Source: Vicinamibacterales bacterium
Lineage (GTDB): Bacteria > Acidobacteriota > Vicinamibacteria > Vicinamibacterales > UBA823
NCBI GenBank assembly: GCA_036012125.1
Contig: DASCOS010000034.1
Span: 1 to 64,000, forward strand
Length of the DNA: 64,000 nt
Reading direction: 5' to 3'
Position numbers and translations under genes: made by a program. Shown piece by piece: positions 51,568 to 60,846 of this stretch. The stretch's first letter is position 1; every line of letters starts with the position of its first letter. The notes under the pieces are model-generated. The model saw only the letters and a list, made by a program, of their open reading frames with translations, made no database searches and was not told where the DNA came from.

Positions 51568-53208
51568 ATGGCATTCAACCGAAAACAGAAAGAACAACAC
51601 TCGATGGCCGGCACTTCTGGACGGGCGCCACTCAGACCGCTGCACCAGTTTTTGGTGCCCTTGGCGCTGACGCTCAGCCTCATCCTGATGTCGCTCGTGC
51701 CGCGTGTGCAGGCCAACGCGACTCTCACATGGTCGTTCTGGGCGGCGGCCGCGGTGCTCCTGGTCTGGCAGGCCGCGCTCTTCCTGCACATGCGGCGACA
51801 GGCCGCCGGTCGGTCGTTCCACATCGAGCTCCGACTGCAGCATTATCTACAGGCTGCGCTGCAGGTAATCTTGTTCGCCTACTGGGGCTGGTACTGGCGG
51901 CCGGTCTACGACATGGTCTGGCTCATAGCTGCGCAGCTGGCGTTCGCCTACGCCGTCGACATACTGCTCGCCTGGTCGCTTCGCGACCGTTATGTTCTCG
52001 GCTTTGGTCCGGTGCCCATCACCCTCAGCGTCAACCTGTTCATCTGGTTCAGAGACGACTGGTTCTACCTGCAGTTCCTGATGATCGCGGTCGGGTTCCT
52101 GGGCAAGGCGTTCGTGCGGTGGCACCGTGAAGGCCGGAGTATGCACATCTTCAACCCGTCAGCCTTCTCGCTGGTGTGCTTTTCGCTGGTGCTCATCGCC
52201 ACAAATACAACCGACCTCACCTGGGGTGAGGCGATCGCCACAACACTGGTCAGGGCGCCGAACATTTACCTGGTCCTGTTTCTAATCGGCCTGGTGGTCA
52301 TGTATTTCTTTTCGATCACGCTCATCGCCGGATTCGCGGCGGCCGTGCTGTTCGGTTCGAGTGCCCTGTACGCCGCGGTAACGGGGGTCCCCTATTTCGT
52401 CGATTCCGAGATCCCGGCCGCGGTGTTTCTGGGACTGCATCTGCTTGTCACCGACCCGTCCACCTCGCCGAGAACACCGCTCGGCAAGATCGTCTTCGGC
52501 CTGCTGTACGGGCTGGGGGTCTTCGGGCTCTACTCGCTGCTCGGAGCCGTCGGCGCTCCGACCTTCTACGATAAGCTCCTGTGCTTGCCGCTCATGAACC
52601 TGGCCGTTCGACGGATCGACGCGTTCGTTTGTTCGGTCCGAGATTACCCCATGACGAGTCGTTGGCGTGTGGACTGGACTTCGGCTCGCGCCAACCTAGC
52701 TCACATGGCCGTCTGGATCGCGTTGTTCAGTGCGATGACGGCGATCGGAAAGACCGATGGAAGACACACGGGCGACAGCCTCCCATTCTGGGAACAGGCA
52801 TGCGCAGACGGCCGCCGCAACGCGTGCGAGCGTTTACTCTCGATCGAATCGGTCTATTGTGGCGACAACTCGGGGTGGGCCTGCAACGAGCTTGGCGGGC
52901 ATTACACGGTCGGAACGCTCGTAACGCCAGATCCTGAACTCGCGGCAAGCTATTTTTCGCGAGCGTGCGAGTTAAGATTCCAAGCCGCTTGCGTCAACCT
53001 CCTCGAACCAGGACGCTTCAGTAGGGCCAACCCGAAGACCCTAGACCTAAGACTCTTGTTACGCGAGCGGAAACAAAACTTAATGGAGATGCCCGAACAG
53101 GAACTTCATGAGCGCGCCTGCGAGCACAACTGGGTCTTCGCGTGCGACCGTATCGGCACGAATGAAGTCAGCCCCTTGAGCCCGAGAACTGATGGATCCC
53201 GACGATAG
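51568..53208 (+). CDS. RnfD/NqrB (UnbU)-like membrane protein fused to Sel1-like repeats
   Basis: Residues ~25-385 form a ten-helix membrane domain of the NqrB/RnfD type; diagnostic are RSMHIFNPSAFSLVCFSL and HLLVTDPSTSPRTPLGKIVF, also shared with UnbU-like proteins of enediyne clusters. The residues that bind covalent FMN in NqrB and RnfD are not obvious. Residues ~400-535 form two or three Sel1-like helical repeats with paired cysteines (FWEQACADGRRNACERL, YFSRACELRFQAACVNL, LHERACEHNWVFACDRI), on the outer or inner face. No other Rnf or Nqr subunit is nearby. The next gene overlaps by 17 bases. ATG at 51604 is an alternative start. Confidence 0.72.
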   Translation: MAFNRKQKEQHSMAGTSGRAPLRPLHQFLVPLALTLSLILMSLVPRVQANATLTWSFWAAAAVLLVWQAALFLHMRRQAAGRSFHIELRLQHYLQAALQVILFAYWGWYWRPVYDMVWLIAAQLAFAYAVDILLAWSLRDRYVLGFGPVPITLSVNLFIWFRDDWFYLQFLMIAVGFLGKAFVRWHREGRSMHIFNPSAFSLVCFSLVLIATNTTDLTWGEAIATTLVRAPNIYLVLFLIGLVVMYFFSITLIAGFAAAVLFGSSALYAAVTGVPYFVDSEIPAAVFLGLHLLVTDPSTSPRTPLGKIVFGLLYGLGVFGLYSLLGAVGAPTFYDKLLCLPLMNLAVRRIDAFVCSVRDYPMTSRWRVDWTSARANLAHMAVWIALFSAMTAIGKTDGRHTGDSLPFWEQACADGRRNACERLLSIESVYCGDNSGWACNELGGHYTVGTLVTPDPELAASYFSRACELRFQAACVNLLEPGRFSRANPKTLDLRLLLRERKQNLMEMPEQELHERACEHNWVFACDRIGTNEVSPLSPRTDGSRR

Positions 53209-54133
53209 GCCGACGCGTTCGACGCCCCTTACCGGCTTAGCACTACTGACACTCCTCGTCGGTATAGCGGCAGTCTGGTTGTTCTTTCAAGCGCCATCGG
53301 CTGGACCGACTCAGCAATTACAGCCTGCGCTTGACTCGACAGCTGTGGCTGGATTCCTGACGGAACAATGGTTCCTGCCGGACACTGCGATGCTGGGATT
53401 CGTGGAAATTCCCGCTGGACCCTTTCTGATGGGAAGCGACGCGGCGGTCGATACCCTCGCCTTCGACAATGAGCGATGGTCTAGTGACCACGCGCAGCAA
53501 ACGGTCGAACTCCCGACGTTTTATATCGGTCAATATGAGGTTACCGTTGCTCAGTTCAGAGCCTTCGTCGCTGCGACTGACTTTCGCGTGGATCCACAGA
53601 TGCTAGAGAGCCAGCTCGATCATCCAGTCACCTCGGTCTCCTGGCCGGATGCGCTTGCGTATTGTCGATGGCTCGAAACTGCACTCAAGGAGTCTCCGGA
53701 AACGCCAGCCCAATTACGCGACTTGCTCCATGACCACTGGAAGATTGGTTTGCCAAGCGAGGCAGAATGGGAAAAGGCGGCACGGGGAACAGATGGCCGC
53801 ATCTACCCGTGGGGGGACCGTCCGAGACAGAACCGAGCCAATTACACTGGGGAAGGCACGACCCCGGTAGGAAGTTTCGATTGCCCAGATTGTACTTTTG
53901 GTCTCTCTGACATGAGCGGGAACGTCTGGGAGTGGACACGAAGTCCCTATCAGCCCTACCCCTACACTCGTACGGATAACTTTGAAAACCTTGACAGTGA
54001 CGCCCTCTGGGTTATGCGAGGAGGCTCGTTCATTGATTCAGAGCAGAATATCCGTGCCGCCGTTCGGGGTGGCGCTGATCCCGGTGCGCGCCGGCCATTT
54101 ATTGGGTTTCGCTTGGTCCTATCGCACTTTTAA
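53192..54133 (+). CDS. Membrane-anchored FGE-sulfatase (SUMF1/EgtB fold) protein, active-site Cys absent
   Basis: One N-terminal helix (LTGLALLTLLVGIAAVWLFF) anchors a periplasmic SUMF1-fold domain: FVEIPAGPFLMGSD, YIGQYEVTVAQFRAFV, SVSWPDALAYCRWLE, GLPSEAEWEKAARGTDG, YPWGD and GLSDMSGNVWEW. True formylglycine-generating enzymes end with two cysteines in RGGSxxCHxSYC; here that stretch is MRGGSFIDSEQNIRAAVRGG without any Cys, so sulfatase maturation is unlikely. A separate Cys pair lies at DCPDCTF (231 and 234). Overlap with the RnfD-like gene implies coupled translation and a common function. Confidence 0.8.
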   Translation: MDPDDRPTRSTPLTGLALLTLLVGIAAVWLFFQAPSAGPTQQLQPALDSTAVAGFLTEQWFLPDTAMLGFVEIPAGPFLMGSDAAVDTLAFDNERWSSDHAQQTVELPTFYIGQYEVTVAQFRAFVAATDFRVDPQMLESQLDHPVTSVSWPDALAYCRWLETALKESPETPAQLRDLLHDHWKIGLPSEAEWEKAARGTDGRIYPWGDRPRQNRANYTGEGTTPVGSFDCPDCTFGLSDMSGNVWEWTRSPYQPYPYTRTDNFENLDSDALWVMRGGSFIDSEQNIRAAVRGGADPGARRPFIGFRLVLSHF

Positions 54134-54225
54134 GAATTCCTAGAAACTATTAAAAAGACGCTTCCAACGCTCCACCACAATCAACATTCGCCTAGGGGGT
54201 CGACGATGGTATGCTCACCTAGGTG

Positions 54226-54912
54226 ATGGCGTTTCAATATCTGGCTACCTTCGCCCTCGTTTTCCTAACCATGGCCTGCCGGTCGACCGGTGTCGACCCA
54301 CTAACGCCAGATGTAAATACTGGACAGTCCGCGGGTGGAACACCTGCGCCCCTCTTGCAGGGTGGGGCTCCAGGAGAGGCAAGCCGGAATATCACGGTCG
54401 AGGAAGCAACGGACCTCTCCGGAATCCAGCACACAACAGCCGATGTAGCGTTTATGCAAGGCATGATTAGCCATCACGCGCAAGCCTTGGAAATGACTGC
54501 TCTGCTATACGAGCGGTCTACCTGGCAGGACATTCGCATGCTTGCCCAACGAATTGACGTTTCGCAGGCCGACGAAATCAGCATGATGCGGGCCTGGCTA
54601 GCGGTCCGTGACGAGGGAGTGCCCGGAAACGCGGAACACCACGCGGATGGCACGATGTTAATGCCTGGGATGCTGACACCAGACCAGATGGCCGAGCTGG
54701 CAGCTGCGACCGGGTCAGACTTCGACCGACTGTTTCTTGAATACATGATCATGCACCACCAGGGCGCGGTGGTCATGGTCGAGGAGTTGTTTGCGAGTCC
54801 CGGCGCGGCTCAGGAATCGCAGATTTTTAGCTTTGCTTCAGACGTCATTGCCGACCAGAGCATGGAGATCACGCGAATGCGCCGTATGCGTGGCATGCTC
54901 GAGGATGAATAA
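54226..54912 (+). CDS. DUF305 lipoprotein
   Basis: A lipoprotein signal (ATFALVFLTMAC) and a four-helix DUF305 domain with the two histidine/methionine motifs VAFMQGMISHHAQALEM and LFLEYMIMHHQGAVVMVEEL. The family is linked to copper handling by context in other bacteria; the His/Met pattern is consistent with metal binding. GTG at 54223 is an adjacent alternative start. The next gene begins within or close to its 3' end. Confidence 0.82.
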   Translation: MAFQYLATFALVFLTMACRSTGVDPLTPDVNTGQSAGGTPAPLLQGGAPGEASRNITVEEATDLSGIQHTTADVAFMQGMISHHAQALEMTALLYERSTWQDIRMLAQRIDVSQADEISMMRAWLAVRDEGVPGNAEHHADGTMLMPGMLTPDQMAELAAATGSDFDRLFLEYMIMHHQGAVVMVEELFASPGAAQESQIFSFASDVIADQSMEITRMRRMRGMLEDE

Positions 54913-54955
54913 CCAAGAACGTTTTCCAGGAACCCAGACACTGATGAGGTCCCGT

Positions 54956-56857
54956 ATGACAGCGACCATGATTGCCTTGCGACGACACCACTATGGGCTG
55001 ATAAGACTCACCTTGGCCATCGGTCTCATTACCGGCCTGCTCATTACCAGTCAAGGGCTCGCCCAGGAACGACAGGAAGATCCCCGCGTCGGCCTTGCGG
55101 CAGGGTTTCTTGATGCGGGTCAAGCCGCACACAATATGGAGTTAGTAAGAAATCTACCGAAGCCGGAGGGTTTCTACGACCCCGAGCAACCTGCGGGCGC
55201 ACCCAGAATGCCGCCGCCGCCGGAACCGGAAGAGGGTGAAGAGGCCCCAACTAATCCTCCAACGCGTCCTCCGCAAGGCCTCAGCTACACAAACTCGGAC
55301 CTCGCGTTCATCGACAATTACATGTTTGTCGGCAACTATCACGGTTTCAACACATACAGCGTGGAAGACCCTCAAGAGGTGGAACGCCTCGCGTCATTCG
55401 TGTGCCCTGGTGGTCAAGGCGACGTGTCCGTCTACGGCAACTTACTGTTTATGTCCGTTGAGCAGACCAGAGGTCGGCTCGACTGCGGGGTGGGAGGCGT
55501 TGAAGAACCGATCAGCGGCGAGCGATTTCGTGGCGTTCGTATTTTTGACATTAGCGACATTAGACGTCCGCAGCAGGTGGCCGCAATACAGACCTGCCGT
55601 GGTTCACATACCCACACTGTAGTGCCAGACCCAAACGACCCGAATAATGTGTATATATACGGACAAGGCACTGGCTCCGTCAGGGATGACGAGGAGCTCG
55701 ACGGCTGTATTGACCTAGAACGGGAAGGACGCGAGGTCATTCAGGACCCAGACGAAGAACCGGACACAGCGCTCTTTAGCATCGATGTGATCCAGGTACC
55801 GATCGCGGCACCTGATACAGCTCGCATCGTCAATCGACCCCGCATTTTTGCCGACCCTGAAACAGGTTCAATCGCTGGCCTCTGGCAAGGTGGCGACCAT
55901 GGTGAGGGTACGCAGAACTCGCGGATGACCACACAATGTCATGACATCACCGTGTTCGCTGAGCACGGCCTGGCAGCCGGTGCGTGCGCCGGAAACGGCA
56001 TTCTCCTGGACATCAGCGATCCTGTAAATCCCGAACGAATTCATGAGGTCGTGGACCAGAGTTTCGCTTACTGGCACTCGGCGACCTTCAACAACGACGG
56101 TACAAAGGTTGTCTTCACTGACGAATGGGGCGGTGGCGGCCGACCGCGGTGTCTCGCCACGGACCTGCCGAGTTGGGGAGCCAATGCAATCTTCGACATC
56201 GTTGATCGCAAGTTGGTGTTCAAGAACTACTACAAGTTGCCAGCGCCACAATCCGAGCTTGAAAACTGTGTTGCGCACAATGGTTCGCTAATTCCGGTCC
56301 CGGGGCGAGACATCATGGTTCAGTCGTGGTATCAAGGAGGTATCTCTGTTTTCGACTTCACCGACTCGGCCAATCCGGTCGAAATTGCGTACTTCGACCG
56401 CGGTCCTCTCCCCGGTGAACTTGGGACCATGGGAGGCTTTTGGTCCAGTTACTGGTACAACGGCTACATTTACGGAGCTGGAATCGCCCGCGGCGTCGAT
56501 GTGCTCAAATTAACACCCAGTGTGCATCTGTCACAAAATGAGATCGATGCGGCAACAGACGTTGAACTCGCTGTGTTTAACGCGCAGAATCAAACAATCA
56601 TTGAATGGACTCCGAGTCCAGCGGTGGCGCGAGCTTACCTAGACCAGCTCACTCGTCGTAATGGGATCCGGGCTGCGCACGTGACCGCCCTCGATGGTTT
56701 ACTGGACCAACTCGATCAGCCCAACGCTGAGCTGCCGGACGAGCTGGATGCTCTGGCGACTGAGTTGGTGGGTGACGCGAGATTGTTACCAAATAACGCG
56801 TCTAGACTGCACTCCCTAGCAGAAACCTTGCAGGACCTATCAGCTAGTTTGCGCTAG
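54956..56857 (+). CDS. Secreted LVIVD-repeat beta-propeller protein
   Basis: A signal peptide (LIRLTLAIGLITGLLITSQGL) is followed by a Pro/Glu-rich spacer (about residues 90-120) and an LVIVD-type propeller: SDLAFIDNYMFVGNYHGFNT, YSVEDPQEVERLASF, GDVSVYGNLLFMSVE, RGVRIFDISDIRRPQQVAAI, ILLDISDPVNPERIHEVVDQ and ISVFDFTDSANPVEIAYFDR. A C-terminal helical segment follows. ATG at 54956 has AGG at good distance; ATG 54905, which overlaps the DUF305 stop, and ATG 54944 are alternatives. Function unknown; such propellers occur on cell surfaces. Probably in one transcript with the DUF305 gene. Confidence 0.75.
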   Translation: MTATMIALRRHHYGLIRLTLAIGLITGLLITSQGLAQERQEDPRVGLAAGFLDAGQAAHNMELVRNLPKPEGFYDPEQPAGAPRMPPPPEPEEGEEAPTNPPTRPPQGLSYTNSDLAFIDNYMFVGNYHGFNTYSVEDPQEVERLASFVCPGGQGDVSVYGNLLFMSVEQTRGRLDCGVGGVEEPISGERFRGVRIFDISDIRRPQQVAAIQTCRGSHTHTVVPDPNDPNNVYIYGQGTGSVRDDEELDGCIDLEREGREVIQDPDEEPDTALFSIDVIQVPIAAPDTARIVNRPRIFADPETGSIAGLWQGGDHGEGTQNSRMTTQCHDITVFAEHGLAAGACAGNGILLDISDPVNPERIHEVVDQSFAYWHSATFNNDGTKVVFTDEWGGGGRPRCLATDLPSWGANAIFDIVDRKLVFKNYYKLPAPQSELENCVAHNGSLIPVPGRDIMVQSWYQGGISVFDFTDSANPVEIAYFDRGPLPGELGTMGGFWSSYWYNGYIYGAGIARGVDVLKLTPSVHLSQNEIDAATDVELAVFNAQNQTIIEWTPSPAVARAYLDQLTRRNGIRAAHVTALDGLLDQLDQPNAELPDELDALATELVGDARLLPNNASRLHSLAETLQDLSASLR

Positions 56858-56866
56858 AAGAGGAGA

Positions 56867-59509
56867 TTACGGAGACGTCCAGAACGTCATTTTGACCGCG
56901 AAGATGTTGTCACCGGCAGCTGACAACGAGCCAAGAAGGTCGCCGAGGCCAACGTTTTGGCCTTCGGCGACCCGGCTCGCTCGGTTCTGCTGCCAAACCA
57001 CAAAGAGATTGCTGCCTGGACGCCACTCCCATCGCAACACCACATTGCTCCGAAACGATCGCACATTAAAATCGTAGTTTCTTAGCTCGAAGGTTGCACT
57101 TCCATCAGTAACGAGCTGTTTGCCATCGGCAAGCGGTTCGATTGTCGTGCCGTCTGTTCCGTAATAGCGTAGCTCTGGCCCACGCGGTACCAGCAACTCG
57201 CCAAACCGAACGTAACGGCCGCTAGCGGCAAAGGGCTCTGCATACACATCGAGCGTCAGGTCCGGCTTGAAAGTGTAATTGACCCGCAATTGACTAGAAA
57301 TCGTCACGCCATCTGGAACACCGAAGATATAGCGCTGCCCATAGGTTTCTGACCGGCCACCGTCGACTGTCGTAAGGTACTGCCGATTGATTGGTCCTTG
57401 AAAACTTCCCCGGGTGCCATTCTCATCACGAAACTCATTGCGGATCGCAACCTGCAACGATGGTGAAGGCCGAAAGGAGACACCCCCATTGATTCGCCAC
57501 GTTTCGTCGCCTAATTCATTCGACTGATAGTTTGCGGAACCTCCCCACCGTGTCCGGCTGGTTTCGCGGTTCCGCAACACCCAAGTGTAACTCCACCCAA
57601 GTGGCACCCCCATTACTGGTCCACCCCGTGTTAGTTGAGCATCTAGACCTCGGAAAAACCGGGTGATATTCAAATCAGTCCGCATAAAGTTCAAGAAAGT
57701 GAAACTATTGTTGCTGTCGATCTTGTATCGCGCCCCCAACTCCCGGTCAAAGTATAAGTATTGGTTCAGGTTCAGCGTGAATGAATAGCGGCGAAACAAT
57801 GACCCGGGTGCAGTCTCCCGATACGTCACCCGCGCACTATTCATGTAGTCTCCAGCGAAGTTGAGGCGACCAAAATCACTTGGCTCGAATTCAGGTGATT
57901 CGATCTGTATATTTGCTCGCCATAACCAATGCCGGCCAGCGACTTTATTGAGCCTCGCACTGAGCTGTCCACCGTTGATCGAACGGCGAGTCCCGTCGAA
58001 CCGGATCACGGGTTGGTCTATTCGTTGCAATAAATGGGAGTTTCTCCGCTGGTAGCCAGCAATCGCTTCGGGCTCCCCATCAATGTGTGTGAATCCCGCG
58101 GCAAAGTCAGCCTCGTAGGTCCGGTCGCCAAATCGTAATTTCGCATCCGCTCCACCTGTGACAGCATTTCGACTCAGACGTGCGGCCAGTGCGTCCGTTG
58201 GTGACATCTCACGGTGCAATGTCGTTAAATGCGCCCCTAGAACGGAACCTTGATCTCCGATTTCTTGCATTACCCGAGCGACCCCCCAAGCTGAACGCGG
58301 AGTTACCCGCACACGCGCTTCCTCTCCACCGGTCGAGGTCTTTGCAAACTCTTCATCAGTGACTGCACCCAACAGGCCGATCGAGGTGCCAGAGGATAAT
58401 CGGCCTGTCAGTTTCCCGGCTCCAAGAATCGTGGTCGTATCGGGATAGTCCACGTAATCACCGGAAGCCGAACCACTCGAACGAGCACCAATCCGTCGGG
58501 AGTAGTAATAGTTCCCGGTACCAGCAGTCAAAACGTTGTTCCCCTCAAGAAAAAATGGCCGAAGTTCAGGAAAAATAGTTTCAAAGGCTGTCAGATTTAC
58601 TTCGGCTGGGTCAGCATCAATCTGGCCAAAATCCGGATTTACTGTGACGTCGAGGGTGAGGTTGGAACCGAGACCAAATTTCAAGTCTGCACCAGCCCGT
58701 CCACTAAGATTCTTGCCATCATCAAACGGATTCGCCAAATCCCGGTCTGCGTTAACCGACGACGAACCCGCTACGTAGGGCACAACCTCAAGCCGACGAC
58801 CGGAAGTAACTCCTTGGAGCCCGTGTAGCTCGCCAAACCGAGATGCCCAGCCGGTCTCTGTGCGCCGTATAAGTGTCCAGTAATTCTCCTCGTCCAATGA
58901 CGGCACGTCCCGCTTGATGTTCAGGCCCCACACATGCTCATCTCGGGCATTAAATCGTAGCTGTGAAAATGGTAACCACAGCTCGGCCGTCCAACCATCA
59001 ACCGTAAACTCCGTCCTGGCCCGCCAGACCGGGTCATATTCAGTGTCCTCATTTGTCTCGGTGTCGGTTGGATGAAAATGATCGAGCCGGACCCCAGCAG
59101 CAGTTACGCCGAAACTGTATGCCGTGCGGCGATCAAGAAACGTGTCTAATTCGATCTCGATCGACTCGACCTGTGCGCCATCATCACGTCGGCTGAGCAT
59201 CGACTGAATCGGCCCCGAAGCAAACATGCGAGCTCCGACGTACAGCGCCGTGTTATCGTAAATGAAACGCACCTCCATGCGGTCGGTTGGCTCCGCTCCC
59301 TCGACCGGTTCTTTCTGAATAAAGTCAACCACGGGCGCCGCTGTCTGCCAGGCGATTTCATCGAGACGCCCATCAACTTGAATTGCAGTGTTCACGCGCA
59401 CCGCAAGTGCCTGCTTCCGTTCACCCGAGAGTGCCTGCGCACAGACGTCGGACGTGATGAGCAGTTGCAAAACCGTAATTATTCCCAGTGAGAGGCCGAC
59501 GTAGCGCAC
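56867..59509 (-). CDS. DUF5916 protein with N-terminal CBM9-like domain, outer-membrane barrel (copy 2)
   Basis: An 880-residue exported protein starting with GTG. Leader (SLGIITVLQLLITSDVCAQ), CBM9-like domain (AIQVDGRLDEIAWQTAAPVV, VRFIYDNTALYVGARMFA, IEIELDTFLDRRTAYSF), a linker with VPSLDEENYWTLIRR, then DUF5916 (AFETIFPELRPFFLEGNNVL, YYYSRRIGAR) and a barrel of many strands. It is a paralogue of the protein at 48.3 kb and longer by ~110 residues. It is convergent with the LVIVD gene. Confidence 0.8.
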   Translation of the reverse strand: MRYVGLSLGIITVLQLLITSDVCAQALSGERKQALAVRVNTAIQVDGRLDEIAWQTAAPVVDFIQKEPVEGAEPTDRMEVRFIYDNTALYVGARMFASGPIQSMLSRRDDGAQVESIEIELDTFLDRRTAYSFGVTAAGVRLDHFHPTDTETNEDTEYDPVWRARTEFTVDGWTAELWLPFSQLRFNARDEHVWGLNIKRDVPSLDEENYWTLIRRTETGWASRFGELHGLQGVTSGRRLEVVPYVAGSSSVNADRDLANPFDDGKNLSGRAGADLKFGLGSNLTLDVTVNPDFGQIDADPAEVNLTAFETIFPELRPFFLEGNNVLTAGTGNYYYSRRIGARSSGSASGDYVDYPDTTTILGAGKLTGRLSSGTSIGLLGAVTDEEFAKTSTGGEEARVRVTPRSAWGVARVMQEIGDQGSVLGAHLTTLHREMSPTDALAARLSRNAVTGGADAKLRFGDRTYEADFAAGFTHIDGEPEAIAGYQRRNSHLLQRIDQPVIRFDGTRRSINGGQLSARLNKVAGRHWLWRANIQIESPEFEPSDFGRLNFAGDYMNSARVTYRETAPGSLFRRYSFTLNLNQYLYFDRELGARYKIDSNNSFTFLNFMRTDLNITRFFRGLDAQLTRGGPVMGVPLGWSYTWVLRNRETSRTRWGGSANYQSNELGDETWRINGGVSFRPSPSLQVAIRNEFRDENGTRGSFQGPINRQYLTTVDGGRSETYGQRYIFGVPDGVTISSQLRVNYTFKPDLTLDVYAEPFAASGRYVRFGELLVPRGPELRYYGTDGTTIEPLADGKQLVTDGSATFELRNYDFNVRSFRSNVVLRWEWRPGSNLFVVWQQNRASRVAEGQNVGLGDLLGSLSAAGDNIFAVKMTFWTSP

Positions 59510-59551
59510 AAGATAGCTCGGAAGGGATGATTAACCGCGACGAGATAAAAA

Positions 59552-60817
59552 CTAGTCAAGCGCGTTCAAAAAGGCGTCGATATCCGTGTCGTTGTTATAC
59601 ACAGATACTCCGATCCTGATTCCCCGAACCGATTGTGTTGTACCACTAGAATCAGTCATCTGCCATTGACCTGGAGACACCACACGCTGACCGAAAGCAC
59701 GATCGAGTTTGGCACGAGTAACATCAGGTTCGGCTGTAAGGAAACTGACAATCGGCGTCGGTGTGTCTAGAGGCGTAATGGACGGATAGCCAAGTCCCGG
59801 CATCTCCGTTTGTAGGCGATCCACAAGTCGCTTCGTGTGTGTACGAATGTTTCGAACTCCCAGCCGCGCGAGATACTTGAGTCCCTGATGTGCACACACG
59901 GCCGGTAAGTAGGGCATCGTTGTTGTTCCCTCGTATATTGCAGCACCAGGCCGAGGAACAAAGTGACCGTCTTTTTGTGTTACTTGCCGTAAGCCATATC
60001 GTGTTTGCTTGATCACATCACCCTGCAGATCGCGCTTGACATATAAAAATCCTAAGCCAAAGTCCCCCATAAGCCACTTGTAGGTACTGCACGCACAGCA
60101 GTCGATTCCCATTGCCTGCACGTCAACAGGGGTATTACCCGCTGCCTGAATAATGTCAGCATAAACATAAGCACCATGAGCGTGAGCGATATCACTGATC
60201 GCACGTACGTTGTGCATGTAGCCATTAATGTTGGACACCAAAGCCATTGACACCAAGCGAGTATTCGCATCGATCGCTCGCTCCATGTCGGCAACATCGA
60301 TTTGCCAATCGCGATGCCGGACAACACGGAGGTCGATGTGGCCCGCCTCGGCTAAAGCTGTATACAGATAGCGGGAAGCTGCGAAGTGAAGGTCGTCAAT
60401 TACTACGTTGCCACCCAACCCTGCCAGGCCGAGTCCTGATACAACCAAATTCTCCCCATCAGTCGTACTCAAAACAAAAGCAATCTCCTCAGCACTCGCA
60501 TTAATAAGCGCCCCAAACATTTGCTTTGTCTCAGCCTGCTCGGCCGGGGTAAAGCCATCTCGGCCTAACGCTCCCAGCGCTCGATACTGCGAGTACTCTT
60601 CAAGAGCTCGTAGGGTATGAACACTAAACGGATGGGTTTCGGCCGCTGCTAGCCATAGGTGCTTGGCAGCACGGGGGAACTCCGATCTGACGACTGAGAA
60701 ATCTGGGGGCACTCCCATTGCACCACCACTGGAGTCAGCAGTCATGTTTTGTCCAGCCCCAAGCGCTAGCGCACCTGCCCCGACAGTCTTCATCAATTCA
60801 CGTCTACTGAAATTCAT
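59552..60817 (-). CDS. Exported class V aminotransferase-fold PLP enzyme
   Basis: A Tat-like leader (NFSRRELMKTVGAGALALGA) precedes a fold-type I PLP enzyme of class V (isopenicillin-N epimerase/cysteine-desulfurase-like). Asp221 in YVYADIIQAAG should contact the pyridine nitrogen, and Lys247 in STYKWLMGDFG the Schiff base; FVLSTTDGENLVVSGLG is the phosphate-binding region. AGAGGACTTTGAT precedes ATG. Export of a PLP enzyme is unusual and fits the other Tat substrates in this window. The reaction is not determinable. Confidence 0.8.
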   Translation of the reverse strand: MNFSRRELMKTVGAGALALGAGQNMTADSSGGAMGVPPDFSVVRSEFPRAAKHLWLAAAETHPFSVHTLRALEEYSQYRALGALGRDGFTPAEQAETKQMFGALINASAEEIAFVLSTTDGENLVVSGLGLAGLGGNVVIDDLHFAASRYLYTALAEAGHIDLRVVRHRDWQIDVADMERAIDANTRLVSMALVSNINGYMHNVRAISDIAHAHGAYVYADIIQAAGNTPVDVQAMGIDCCACSTYKWLMGDFGLGFLYVKRDLQGDVIKQTRYGLRQVTQKDGHFVPRPGAAIYEGTTTMPYLPAVCAHQGLKYLARLGVRNIRTHTKRLVDRLQTEMPGLGYPSITPLDTPTPIVSFLTAEPDVTRAKLDRAFGQRVVSPGQWQMTDSSGTTQSVRGIRIGVSVYNNDTDIDAFLNALD

Positions 60818-60846
60818 ATCAAAGTCCTCTCTGTCACGCAGTCACC

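Noticed and set aside
51568-53208. Part of a complete Rnf or Nqr complex
   Set aside because: No other subunit genes nearby and flavin-attachment residues not evident.
53192-54133. Sulfatase-maturing FGE serving the window's sulfatases
   Set aside because: The two catalytic cysteines are missing in the expected segment.
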